Shown here in pieces: positions 48,582 through 56,932 of a stretch of 64,000 nt of DNA (position 1 is its first letter; each line of letters starts with the position of its first letter). Position numbers and translations under genes: made by a program. Under the pieces are notes generated by a model. The model was not told where the DNA came from, ran no database searches, and saw only the letters and a list, made by a program, of their open reading frames with translations. Source of the DNA: Chloroherpetonaceae bacterium (lineage in GTDB: Bacteria > Bacteroidota > Chlorobiia > Chlorobiales > Chloroherpetonaceae); the NCBI GenBank assembly GCA_028277445.1, contig JANQGG010000006.1:85424-149423 (forward strand), read 5' to 3'.

Positions 48582-49916
48582 TTACTTAAGGTCGCTTGCA
48601 TGAATTGTTTGTGTCCAAAGCTTTTTTCCATCAGCATCGAAAACATTGATAATTAGCTTCCGATTTTTCTGTGTTCCGGAAAATGTTAGGGTTGCAAAAT
48701 TACGATCAATCACCAAAGTCCCTTTCACCCTTGCCGGGTTTTTCTCATTTTTTGCTCCCAAATGAGCGCCGGATGTAAGTGGCGATACGGTTAAATCATA
48801 GAGTGGGTATGTGTTTGGTCGTTCAATTTTTGTAAGTTCGGTATGGTGGCGATCCCCTGTAATAAAAAACACACCGGCAATATTGTTCTTGGTGATTTCC
48901 TCAATAATCAATTCACGCTCTTCATTGAACGTCGCGTAAGTTTCATGTACAGCCAGCGGGTTAAGCACCTGGCCGCCAATAACGATCAGTTTAAACGTTG
49001 CTTGGCTAAAACAAAGGGCATCGATCAGCCATTGAAGCTGGCCTTCGCCTAGCATGGTTCGCTTTCCGGTTTTGCGTTTGTTGGGTGATCGGAAAAAACG
49101 ATTGTCCAAAAGAAAAACATCCGCATCGCCCCATTGAAACGTTGTGGTAACTCCCGGCAAGCCATCAATCCCGTATGAAGGATTGCTCCAAAAGAGCTTG
49201 AAAACGTCTAACGCTAAATTCTTATTCCAAAAGCTGCGGTCGCTGTTATTGGGGCCGTAATCATGATCGTCCCAGATGGCATAATGGTGTGTTGAGCCTA
49301 AAAGCGGCTGCATTTCGGGTAGAGATCGGGTATGCGTATAGCGGTAGATCATACCGGTACGCGTGTTCCAGTCCGGTTCGCGGAAATAGACATTATCACC
49401 AAGCCAGATCATCGCATCCGGGCGTTTTTTATGGATGGATTGAAAGATTTGATACTTTCCCCCATATGATTTACCAGGCCTATCAGAAAATTCATCATTT
49501 ATATAGGCGCAACTACCGGTAGCAAAAGTAAATTGAGGTGGATCGGTTCGCCATTTCCAATGCGTTTGGGTTTGAAATTCCAGGGGATAGTTAAATTCAA
49601 TTTTCTCAGAATTCACATATACAGCGTAATTATAGATTTTACCGGGCATCACCTGATCGGCAATCAACTCACAGGTATTGCCATAAAATCTCTCCGTGAT
49701 GATCTCACGTGTTGTATAGCGCACATCGGGCCTGGATTTATCCCAATACTCAAAATACACACGGGAAGGCGCCTTGGTTTGTATCCAAAGCGACACCTCG
49801 CGCATTTCGCTATACCCGACCATCGGACCGGATTGAATTGGCGATGGGGTTTGTGCAAAAATTAATGTGGGGAGTATTACCAATAAAACAATCAGCGCTG
49901 GTTTTTGAAAGGTCAT
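48582..49916 (-). CDS. PhoD-like metallophosphatase, exported
   Basis: A 444-residue exported enzyme with signal peptide (MTFQKPALIVLLVILPTLIFAQ). An N-terminal Fn3-like domain is followed by the PhoD metallophosphatase domain: ATGSCAYIND, IWLGDNVYFRE, AIWDDHDYGPNNSD, IVIGGQVLNP and ITGDRHHTEL carry the metal ligands. Such enzymes release phosphate from esters or phosphodiesters outside the inner membrane. It is divergent from the ClC gene; no Pho box was recognised. Confidence 0.88.
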   Translation of the reverse strand: MTFQKPALIVLLVILPTLIFAQTPSPIQSGPMVGYSEMREVSLWIQTKAPSRVYFEYWDKSRPDVRYTTREIITERFYGNTCELIADQVMPGKIYNYAVYVNSEKIEFNYPLEFQTQTHWKWRTDPPQFTFATGSCAYINDEFSDRPGKSYGGKYQIFQSIHKKRPDAMIWLGDNVYFREPDWNTRTGMIYRYTHTRSLPEMQPLLGSTHHYAIWDDHDYGPNNSDRSFWNKNLALDVFKLFWSNPSYGIDGLPGVTTTFQWGDADVFLLDNRFFRSPNKRKTGKRTMLGEGQLQWLIDALCFSQATFKLIVIGGQVLNPLAVHETYATFNEERELIIEEITKNNIAGVFFITGDRHHTELTKIERPNTYPLYDLTVSPLTSGAHLGAKNEKNPARVKGTLVIDRNFATLTFSGTQKNRKLIINVFDADGKKLWTQTIHASDLK

Positions 49917-50272
49917 AATTCAATGGTTTGGCGTTGATAAAGGTATTATGATTAGTTTATAAAGGTTTGTGGTTTTTTTACTACCCTTTATGATTAAACA
50001 TTTGTTAAATTCTGATGGAGTTGCTATCTATATAAATTGGCTAAAATTAAGTGATAGTGATACCCATTAACCTAACAATCATTTATCAACTTTTTCAAAT
50101 CAAGCTGACAATCTTAAACAATTAAAGGAGAGACGTTTAGTAAATTTCATGGAAAGCAAACCTCAACCTGCTTTATCTTGTCCTTCATCACATGCGGTGA
50201 ACACATATGCGACTTGTCTGCCAGAAAATGTGCACTATAAAAGGTTAATGACTAAGGTGTGAACAAACCAAC
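49917..50272. other. Divergent spacer between the PhoD-like and ClC genes
   Basis: About 355 bases that should hold both promoters. The left part is AT-rich with no clear motif. The right part has a 37-codon open frame (50149-50262) described separately. Confidence 0.4.
50149..50262 (+). CDS. Possible 37-residue leader peptide before the ClC gene
   Basis: An ATG-started frame encodes MESKPQPALSCPSSH and ends with YKRLMTKV just 10 bases before the ClC start. An AAAGGAG-like sequence lies about 17 bases before the ATG, too far to be a good ribosome site. It may be chance. Confidence 0.2.
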   Translation: MESKPQPALSCPSSHAVNTYATCLPENVHYKRLMTKV

Positions 50273-52147
50273 ATGATTGATTTATCGACGGTAGAAAAAC
50301 GCAATTGGCGACGAAAGCTCCTGGCAGCAATCTATCAGTTTTTCAGAAAGGCTCGTGATTTCGGGTATTTTGCCCCTGAATTTTTAAAGCTGGCTTCTGA
50401 AAAAGCGCTCATTCGATTAAATCTTAATCAGGATGTACCGTTTTTGTTTGTTGCTGTTATTGTTGGTACAGCCACCGGTTACATTGCGGTGTTTTTTCAT
50501 TATGCCATTGATATCGTTCATGACATGTTTTTTGGCGGCCTTGAGAAAGGAACCAGTTGGTTGAATATGGATTTTTGGTGGGTGATTTTTATCCCGCTTT
50601 TACCGGCATTTGGTGGCTTATGCGTTGGGGCGTACAATCATTTTATTGTTAAAATGAAACCAGGTCATGGGTTGGCGAATGTCATCAAAGCAGTGGCTCA
50701 AAACGATGGAAAGCTACCAAAATGGCTTTGGATTCACCGCACATTTACATCGGTTGTCAGTATCGGCACAGGCGGCGGCGGCGGTAGGGAAGCCCCGATT
50801 GCCCAGGTTGGCGCTATTTTTGGATCAATGGTCGGGCAGGTATTAAGGTTTTCACCCGATCGTATTCGAACACTGCTGGGTTGCGGTGCGGCTTCGGGTT
50901 TGGCGGCTGTGTTTAATGCGCCAATTGGCGGGGTGATGTTTGCGATTGAAGTGATCCTGGGTGATTTTAGTGTTCGCACATTCAGCCCGATTGTGGTTGC
51001 CGGCGTCATTGGCACGATTGTCTCGCGAAGCTATCTTGGAAACTCCCCAACCTTTCAAGCCCCAGACTATACGCTGGTTTCCAATCTTGAAATTATCTTT
51101 TACTTCATTTTAGGGGTTCTGGCCGGGCTTTCTGCGGTCATGTTTATCAAAGTCTTTTACTGGATTGAAGGCAAATTTGATGAATTGAGAGCATCAAATA
51201 AAGTGCCCTTATGGTCAATTCCAGCCATCGGTGGATTTTTAACCGGTATTATCGGTATTTTTTTTCCGGGCGTTTTTGGTTACACCTACGAGGTGATTGA
51301 TAACGCGGTTGAAGGTACCGAATCGTGGATCAATCTGGTAGGCGTATATTTGTTTAAGCCTATCGCTGCGGGATTAACGATCGGATCTGGCGGCGCCGGC
51401 GGCATTTTTGCACCGGCAATGAAGATGGGCGCCATGCTTGGCGGCATGTTCGGCATGCTCGTGCATTTTGTTTTTCCTACATTTACCGCAACTTCCGGCG
51501 CCTATGCCTTGGTAGGGATGGGCGCGCTTACGGCCGGTGTGATGCGTGCGCCGCTAACGGTAATCCTCATTTTATTTGAAGTTACCGGTAAATACGAAAT
51601 TGTACTCCCGATTATGTTTGCTGCGGTTACCGCGGCGCTTATTGCCCGATTGTTTTATCGCCATTCTATGGAGACATTTGTGCTTGAAAAAGAAGGCGTT
51701 CGGGTAGGATATGGTATTGCGCTTTCCGTTGCAGAAAACATCAGCATTCTTGATGTGATTCGAAGTGATTTTGTCCAATTCTCTGAAGTAACACGTGCCG
51801 AAAAAATTCTGAATATCTTTCACAACACCCGTGAAACAACCTTTTTTGTGACCAGTGAAACTGGGGGTTTCCGGGGACTTATCACCCTTGATGAAATGCG
51901 TGTTTTGCTCAGTGAAGGCTTTATTGTTGGATTGATCGCCGAGGATTTTTGCAATCGCGAAGTTCCGGTGCTTTACGAAACCTCGCGATTGGATGAAGCC
52001 TTAAAGTATTTTGAAATTGGCGATTACGATGCGTTGCCCGTTATTTCCAAATCCACCGAGAAATTGATTGGCATTGTTAAACAGGAAGAAGCGTTCGGTT
52101 ACTATCGCCGTCAATTAAAGTTTTACTCCCAGGATGAAATCACCTAA
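50273..52147 (+). CDS. ClC-family chloride channel/transporter with C-terminal CBS domains
   Basis: A 624-residue membrane protein. The ClC filter segments are MKPGHGLANV, GGGGGREAPIAQVG with the gating Glu173, and GSGGAGGIFAPAMKMGAMLGG, in order over about 10 helices. Two CBS-like modules follow from about residue 490 (LDVIRSDFVQFSEVTRAEK and LPVISKSTEKLIGIVK). It moves chloride or fluoride across the inner membrane, as channel or proton antiporter. The ATG at 50273 leaves a basic N-terminal tail. It is convergent with the lipoprotein gene. Confidence 0.93.
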   Translation: MIDLSTVEKRNWRRKLLAAIYQFFRKARDFGYFAPEFLKLASEKALIRLNLNQDVPFLFVAVIVGTATGYIAVFFHYAIDIVHDMFFGGLEKGTSWLNMDFWWVIFIPLLPAFGGLCVGAYNHFIVKMKPGHGLANVIKAVAQNDGKLPKWLWIHRTFTSVVSIGTGGGGGREAPIAQVGAIFGSMVGQVLRFSPDRIRTLLGCGAASGLAAVFNAPIGGVMFAIEVILGDFSVRTFSPIVVAGVIGTIVSRSYLGNSPTFQAPDYTLVSNLEIIFYFILGVLAGLSAVMFIKVFYWIEGKFDELRASNKVPLWSIPAIGGFLTGIIGIFFPGVFGYTYEVIDNAVEGTESWINLVGVYLFKPIAAGLTIGSGGAGGIFAPAMKMGAMLGGMFGMLVHFVFPTFTATSGAYALVGMGALTAGVMRAPLTVILILFEVTGKYEIVLPIMFAAVTAALIARLFYRHSMETFVLEKEGVRVGYGIALSVAENISILDVIRSDFVQFSEVTRAEKILNIFHNTRETTFFVTSETGGFRGLITLDEMRVLLSEGFIVGLIAEDFCNREVPVLYETSRLDEALKYFEIGDYDALPVISKSTEKLIGIVKQEEAFGYYRRQLKFYSQDEIT

Positions 52148-52242
52148 TCTGAAATTGATATAAAAAGAGCGTTCAATCACAGCAACGAAAGCGCTGACGT
52201 CTTGAAAGCTCAATCAAAAACCAAATGGCAAACCCTTGGGAT

Positions 52243-52737
52243 TTAATCAATTCCTGCCCAGTCGCTCCAACCGATAACAACGATTAAATCACCACTTTTT
52301 TTAATCGTAACGCTAACCGTCCGTTCATCACTTCCCCAATGTGTAATGGGCGCTTGAATGCCTTCGCCAAAACCCGATTGTTCGTGAAGCATAATCCGAA
52401 CGCTGTCATCATTGAGTACGCCAAACCGGCACTGACTGTAATGCGAATTCGGAATGTTCAGTGTGAAAAACGTGGTTTCGCCGGGCGCCAAGGTTTGATT
52501 TGTTTTCATGATATTTTCACTCCAAACACCGCTAGGCGTCGGCTTGCTTTCACCCGACTTCCCCATATCCATATGGTAAATATCGGTAATGGTGTATTCA
52601 CTTGTTGGGGAATTGGTGAATTTTACATACAAGGAGTTGTTTTCAGAGTCGTTGGCGTCATTGGAGGAATCGCAGGAAGCTAATGTAAGAGAAAGAACCA
52701 GAAATAAAGGGGCGAAGAAACGAAATGATATCTTCAT
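52243..52737 (-). CDS. Small lipoprotein of unknown function
   Basis: A 164-residue lipoprotein: the leader MKISFRFFAPLFLVLSLTLASC ends at a lipobox (LASC), followed by a Ser/Asn/Asp-rich linker. The mature part has NNSLYVKFTNSPTSEYTI, a GETTFFTLNIP strand and a final LIVVIGWSDW, suggesting a small beta domain. No family is recognised. It stands alone before a long spacer. Confidence 0.72.
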   Translation of the reverse strand: MKISFRFFAPLFLVLSLTLASCDSSNDANDSENNSLYVKFTNSPTSEYTITDIYHMDMGKSGESKPTPSGVWSENIMKTNQTLAPGETTFFTLNIPNSHYSQCRFGVLNDDSVRIMLHEQSGFGEGIQAPITHWGSDERTVSVTIKKSGDLIVVIGWSDWAGID

Positions 52738-53176
52738 AATTAACTTGAAAAAAGTGATTCAAAATAACATCATCCGAGCCCGGATGCATTAAACACGAAA
52801 TATACAAATTTTTAGGGTGTCAGAGAAGGATTAAGTTCAATAACATATTGACTTTGTCGAAAAGTGTGTAGGTGATTTCGTATGAACGAACGTGCATAAA
52901 ATAGCAACTTTGCAGGAAACTGGATTATTATACGATGTTGTGTGGCTTAACAAATGATTATCTGAAAACATGCCATGTTCTGAATTTGCCTAACGTATCG
53001 AGTACAATTGATTGAGTTTTATTTGTGTTAAGAGTAGTGATTAATTGAATTTGTGTTCAATTTTTAAATCCAAATCATATGAAATGAATTCTTGTATTAT
53101 TTCAGGTGGTGTGTATCACAGCAGTCAGGTGCATGCATAACTCACGACTCCTCAAGGCAGGGCAAAGCAGAGCCGG
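52738..53176. other. Spacer of about 440 bases with no recognised gene
   Basis: AT-rich sequence with frequent stops in all frames. The lipoprotein promoter should lie at its left end. No hairpin, tRNA or repeat family of the window was found in it with confidence. Confidence 0.5.
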
Positions 53177-53704
53177 TTATTTTTTGGCCAGTGAGAAATA
53201 AACGCTGTATAATTCATCATCTTCTTTTTTAACCCAATGTTCAATCTCCAGACTTAACGCCTTATCTAGTAATGGCGCAGGCACAAAAGGAACGATAATT
53301 TTAAAGATTTCATCGGGCGGTAGCTTTTTCAGGTCGGCGATGATCTCATTAACAGGATGCTGGCCCGAATTGAGCATTTCTCTGATGTCTATTTCTGTTT
53401 TGATCTGGGCGCTCTCAAACCACTCGGGTTGTTTGGTGTTGTATTTGACATCATCTATTGATTCAATGGTATCCTGACCAACCTCTTTTCTGAGCGTGTT
53501 GATCAGATCTTCTACTTTAATATTGCCAACACCTGCCGCTTGCTGGAGCGTGGCAATTTTTGCAACTGTATTTCTAAGCACCGGATTTTTGAGCTTTTTG
53601 AATGCCGGCACATAATTAATTAATACATCTTCAAGTTGAGGGTAAGCTTCTATTAATTGCAAGACTTTTGTCTTGGGGCTGATTATTAATTGCTGTGTGT
53701 CCAT
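53177..53704 (-). CDS. DUF1858/DUF2249-type protein
   Basis: A 175-residue cytoplasmic protein. The N-terminal half (ISPKTKVLQLIEAYPQLEDV, then NPVLRNTVAKIATLQQAAGV) is DUF1858, a small domain found with ScdA/RIC-type iron-sulfur repair and hybrid-cluster proteins. The C-terminal half is DUF2249-like (LDIREMLNSGQHPVNEIIADL). It lies 3 bases after the DUF438 gene and is co-transcribed with it; the same pairing occurs in many anaerobes. Role in nitrosative or iron-sulfur stress is inference. Confidence 0.82.
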   Translation of the reverse strand: MDTQQLIISPKTKVLQLIEAYPQLEDVLINYVPAFKKLKNPVLRNTVAKIATLQQAAGVGNIKVEDLINTLRKEVGQDTIESIDDVKYNTKQPEWFESAQIKTEIDIREMLNSGQHPVNEIIADLKKLPPDEIFKIIVPFVPAPLLDKALSLEIEHWVKKEDDELYSVYFSLAKK

Positions 53705-53707
53705 GAT

Positions 53708-54943
53708 TTATTTTTTTGAGTATGATAAAATACGCTGTTCACCTTCAATATCCCTGTAGACCTGAACATTATGGGAGACTTCAAGCGTGCCGAGGTAATC
53801 GCCCGAATCGTTACGCAAAGCGAAATATTCGATATGGATCATTTTACCCCCCATATTAATCCAAAACGGGGCCTGGTTTTCTTTCCCGCTTTTGAAATCA
53901 TCGATGATCTTATCAACGATATGGGCGCTTGCAGGAGGGTGGCATAAGCGGACATCCCGGTTTAAAATGGCACGGTTTCGCTGGAATATCCTTTCTTTCC
54001 CCTGAGAGAAATACTTCACCTTATCATCTTTATCAACAAATGTCATATCAACCGGCAGATGGTTTAGTATCGCCAGCAATTCTTCAACAGAAAAGCTGCC
54101 CGATGGGAGTTGTATGCTGCCGCCAATCTTATTCATCTCGCTTAACGTGTTTTCTTTTGCCCATTCGGGTTTCCAAGCTTTTGGCGGATCGTACAGGCAA
54201 TAACCAATCTCCAACGACTGTTTTTCAATTTCATACCAGTCGGCATCGGTGAGTTTATCCAATGTCATCGGAAAAAGAATCTCTTCTTCTTTCACGGTCA
54301 TATCAACAACCTGGTTGACCGCCGGCAAGAGAATGATATCTGAAGAAGCAAGAAACTCTTCCGGGGTAATATCTTTGGTTTGCAATAACTCAATTCCACC
54401 TTTGATCAGCTCGCGGATTTCGTCGTGTTTTCCCCACATCACTTTTGGCGGCCCTGTAATGCCATAGTTTTCAAGGTATGGGAAGATCAAATACTCTTTT
54501 CGATTGTAATGCTTATCGACATCAAACAGACTGTTAAATAATCCCCTGAGTTTTAAAATGTCTGTTTCAAGATTTTTCCCTTCATTCGATGCGATCTCAT
54601 CAATGAGCTCTTTGATTTGCCGGGCAAGTTTTTTGAGCTCTTTGTTCTCATGGATCATCACATCAATAGGATGGCCTTCCGGTATGTCTTTGGAAGCCGA
54701 GAGGTCGATATTGCCATGCAAAACCGCAGAATGCACATCGCATAGTTTCAGGATTTCCTTTTCGGGTAATCCTTCATTGATCAGCTCCTGTTCAACTTCA
54801 ACAACTTCGCCATAAGGGATTTGGCTAAGGCTTTCCATTAGTTCCTTGCGGACTTCGTTTTCAGACTCTCCGCTATGCAGCTTAAGAATCAACGCTTTAA
54901 GCTTGCTCTTCCTTGTTTCCGAATTATTAATCAGTTCACTCAT
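53708..54943 (-). CDS. DUF438 protein with hemerythrin-like and PAS domains
   Basis: A 411-residue cytoplasmic protein. Residues 10-75 are DUF438 (KLKALILKLHSGESENEV, then LCDVHSAVLHGNIDL), followed by a hemerythrin-like HHE bundle with metal-type His/Glu in VDKHYNRKEYLIFPYLE, MWGKHDEIRELI and TVKEEEILFPM. A C-terminal PAS domain (LPVDMTFVDKDDKVKYFS, AHIVDKIIDDF) ends the protein. This domain set may sense oxygen, NO or redox state through a di-iron centre. It is upstream of and 3 bases from the DUF1858 gene. Confidence 0.85.
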   Translation of the reverse strand: MSELINNSETRKSKLKALILKLHSGESENEVRKELMESLSQIPYGEVVEVEQELINEGLPEKEILKLCDVHSAVLHGNIDLSASKDIPEGHPIDVMIHENKELKKLARQIKELIDEIASNEGKNLETDILKLRGLFNSLFDVDKHYNRKEYLIFPYLENYGITGPPKVMWGKHDEIRELIKGGIELLQTKDITPEEFLASSDIILLPAVNQVVDMTVKEEEILFPMTLDKLTDADWYEIEKQSLEIGYCLYDPPKAWKPEWAKENTLSEMNKIGGSIQLPSGSFSVEELLAILNHLPVDMTFVDKDDKVKYFSQGKERIFQRNRAILNRDVRLCHPPASAHIVDKIIDDFKSGKENQAPFWINMGGKMIHIEYFALRNDSGDYLGTLEVSHNVQVYRDIEGEQRILSYSKK

Positions 54944-55088
54944 GACTTTTAAATTTTATCATCTAAACAAAACGGTGTAAAAAACTTTCAATGGCTTAAA
55001 AGAGCAACTTTATCTGTCTGAACACTTTGGCTAATCCTGCAAAATTAGAATTAACTTCAGTAGGTTTATCTCTGAAAAAACCATTGCA

Positions 55089-55322
55089 TCAGTTGAATAA
55101 ATAATAGGACATCAAGGAGCTAATTAATATGATTGGAATCATAAAAACCCAGCCAAATGTAAATGTTTTGATGGTATGAATTTTCATGGTTTGAAATGTG
55201 ATTTGGGGCGGAATATTCGGAAATGAGGGTTTGATGGTGACGATCAACAGCAAATCAATAACGAATGAGTCAAACAAAACAAGTAATAGCACCAGTAGTG
55301 ATGTTCCTGTAAGAATTTCCAA
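55089..55322 (-). CDS. Small two-helix membrane protein
   Basis: A 77-residue hydrophobic protein with helices at about residues 5-30 and 53-76 and a short polar loop (KPSFPNIPPQITFQ). No family is recognised. It is on the same strand as the DUF438 pair, 145 bases upstream, and forms the left border of the Rhs debris region. The composition supports a real gene but no function. Confidence 0.45.
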   Translation of the reverse strand: MEILTGTSLLVLLLVLFDSFVIDLLLIVTIKPSFPNIPPQITFQTMKIHTIKTFTFGWVFMIPIILISSLMSYYLFN

Positions 55323-55331
55323 AAAGGTTGA

Positions 55332-55739
55332 TTAGCAGTAAATGAAAAGATTTGGAAGGCTATAAATCATCAGGGTTTAAAACAACCAAATTTACCAAGT
55401 AAACCAAAAGTATCTGTTGATTCTAGAAGTAAATCTTCACCTGTTATACCCAAAAATATTCAAGAAGCAAAACAGGCAAGGCATATTCAGGGTGAAAAAC
55501 TTATATCGGGGAGAAGTATTTTAACAGCTAATTCTAATAAACTATTTGAAGGAGTTGTTTCTGGTAAATATCCAATATTGCGTTCTTATCAAAATAGAGT
55601 TATTGTTGATTTTAAAACTACTATTGGTATTTATTATAAAAACGGTATTTATGTTGGGCCAACAAGTTATGGAGCTGTTCATTTTGGGGCGAAAGGTGCA
55701 CACATAATTCCAGCTAATCCAAACCAATTTATCAAGTAA
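55332..55739 (+). pseudogene. Orphan polymorphic-toxin tip, Ntox50-like, without a start codon
   Basis: An open frame of 135 codons starts right after a TGA and has no usable ATG, GTG or TTG at its head. Its end, with KNGIYVGPTSYGAVHFGAKG then AHIIPANPNQFIK, resembles polymorphic-toxin type 50, a small nuclease-like tip on phage or Rhs carriers. The linker before it (SRSKSSPVIPKNIQEAKQ) is low-complexity, as at many Rhs junctions. The stop overlaps the next gene (TAATG), the usual toxin-immunity arrangement. It looks like a displaced C-terminal cassette that lost its carrier. Confidence 0.6.
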
Positions 55740-56047
55740 TGAGTTTATCTAATTCAGAAATAAGACTTGCTTTACAAATAGCTCTTTTAGGAGAAATATA
55801 CTCTGCAATACGTGCAATAGTTTTTTCATATAAACCTAAAAAAAAGAGTTTCCTACTTAGATTTTATTTGGATAGAGAGGTTACAGAAGAAGATTATGAA
55901 AATGTAGGCATTGTAATGACCGAATTTATCTCAAATTTTAATTATTTAGAATTTGATGAATTGCTTGAAGAATGTCATTATTCGAAGTTACCAATTTCAA
56001 AGTTAGAACCATTAGATGGTTTTGTGTATTGTAAAAAAGAAGAATGA
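55739..56047 (+). CDS. Probable immunity protein for the Ntox50-like tip
   Basis: A 102-residue acidic protein whose ATG overlaps the toxin-tip stop by one base, which is the main reason for calling it an immunity protein. The sequence (IRLALQIALLGEIYSAIRAI then RFYLDREVTEEDYENVGI) is intact and helical with no signal peptide, as expected for a cytoplasmic inhibitor. I do not assign it to a named Imm family. It is strongly AT-rich, unlike the housekeeping genes around the array. Confidence 0.6.
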   Translation: MSLSNSEIRLALQIALLGEIYSAIRAIVFSYKPKKKSFLLRFYLDREVTEEDYENVGIVMTEFISNFNYLEFDELLEECHYSKLPISKLEPLDGFVYCKKEE

Positions 56048-56091
56048 AAATAAAAAACACTTAGGGATAGCTTGATTATGAATTATAATTT

Positions 56092-56178
56092 GTGAGAAAA
56101 TTGTATTTAGGAAATTTTAAAGTTCAGGTTGATAATATTTATATGGGTGTAAATGTTTATTACAAAAAACGAATATAA
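56092..56178 (+). pseudogene. Possible 28-codon tail of a lost toxin tip
   Basis: A short frame (LGNFKVQVDNIYMGVNVYYK then KRI and stop) begins just after a stop codon and ends 16 bases before the next gene. Its composition and place directly ahead of an orphan-immunity-like gene fit the tail of a deleted toxin. The length is too short to be sure. Confidence 0.3.
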
Positions 56179-56194
56179 TAAAAAATAAATTTCG

Positions 56195-56908
56195 ATGAAC
56201 AAGGTGGAGCTTCTCTATCTTTACTACAAAATCTTTCAAAAAAAGGCATTAATATATTTATTCATTGATATGGGAATATTACATCCTGATGAACCTAGAG
56301 AAAAATTGTTTGATGACTTAACGCCAAAAGAAGCTAAAAAGTATTTCGAGTGGTTTTTATCTTATGTTCCCAATACAATAGATTATATCCGCAATCATTT
56401 AAGAGATTTAGGAGTAAAATGGGAACCTGATTTCAGTATTCAATCACTAAAAATCATTGCTGATTGGCTAATAAGCGAAATAAATCTGGAAGAAATTCCA
56501 ATTGAAGAAATTGAGGCTAGAATAATAAGAGAAAATCCACCAGAACACGTCGCTTTTGCTATGAGAAGTAATAGATATAAACTAAGTAAGGAGGCTGGTT
56601 GGTATTTCTTTTGTACAAGTGTTTATTTTGGTGAAATGCTTAAACATAATGTTGTAGGTAATTTTACTTGGGATTATGTTAAAAAACCTAAATCCGACGT
56701 CAATATTAATCAACCAATATTGTTGAAAAATGACAATCCAAAAGGAAAATGTCCTGTGTTAAGTGTTGTAACAAATACCGTCATTAACATAATAAGGGAT
56801 GAGCACCCAAAAGATAAACTTGTAGAAACTTACCAAACATGGGCTAGAATTTTTTCTGAGGGACCAGGTTTTTTAATGGATAATATTGAGAGTGAACTAA
56901 CCGAATAA
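56195..56908 (+). CDS. Candidate immunity protein in the Rhs array
   Basis: A 237-residue cytoplasmic protein with an intact frame, mostly helical, beginning MNKVELLYLYYKIFQKKALI, with a central NPPEHVAFAMRSNRYKLS and NPKGKCPVLSVVTNTV. No family is recognised. The call rests on position: it lies between a possible toxin tail (ending 16 bases upstream) and an Rhs core fragment (starting 25 bases downstream), and is AT-rich like the other array genes. It could be an unrelated cargo gene. Confidence 0.45.
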   Translation: MNKVELLYLYYKIFQKKALIYLFIDMGILHPDEPREKLFDDLTPKEAKKYFEWFLSYVPNTIDYIRNHLRDLGVKWEPDFSIQSLKIIADWLISEINLEEIPIEEIEARIIRENPPEHVAFAMRSNRYKLSKEAGWYFFCTSVYFGEMLKHNVVGNFTWDYVKKPKSDVNINQPILLKNDNPKGKCPVLSVVTNTVINIIRDEHPKDKLVETYQTWARIFSEGPGFLMDNIESELTE

Positions 56909-56932
56909 TCAGTTTAATCACGACCTTCATAA

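Noticed and set aside
55542..55727. Minus-strand frame opposite the Ntox50-like tip
   Set aside because: The plus strand has the toxin-like sequence; this frame is Asn/Ile-rich noise.
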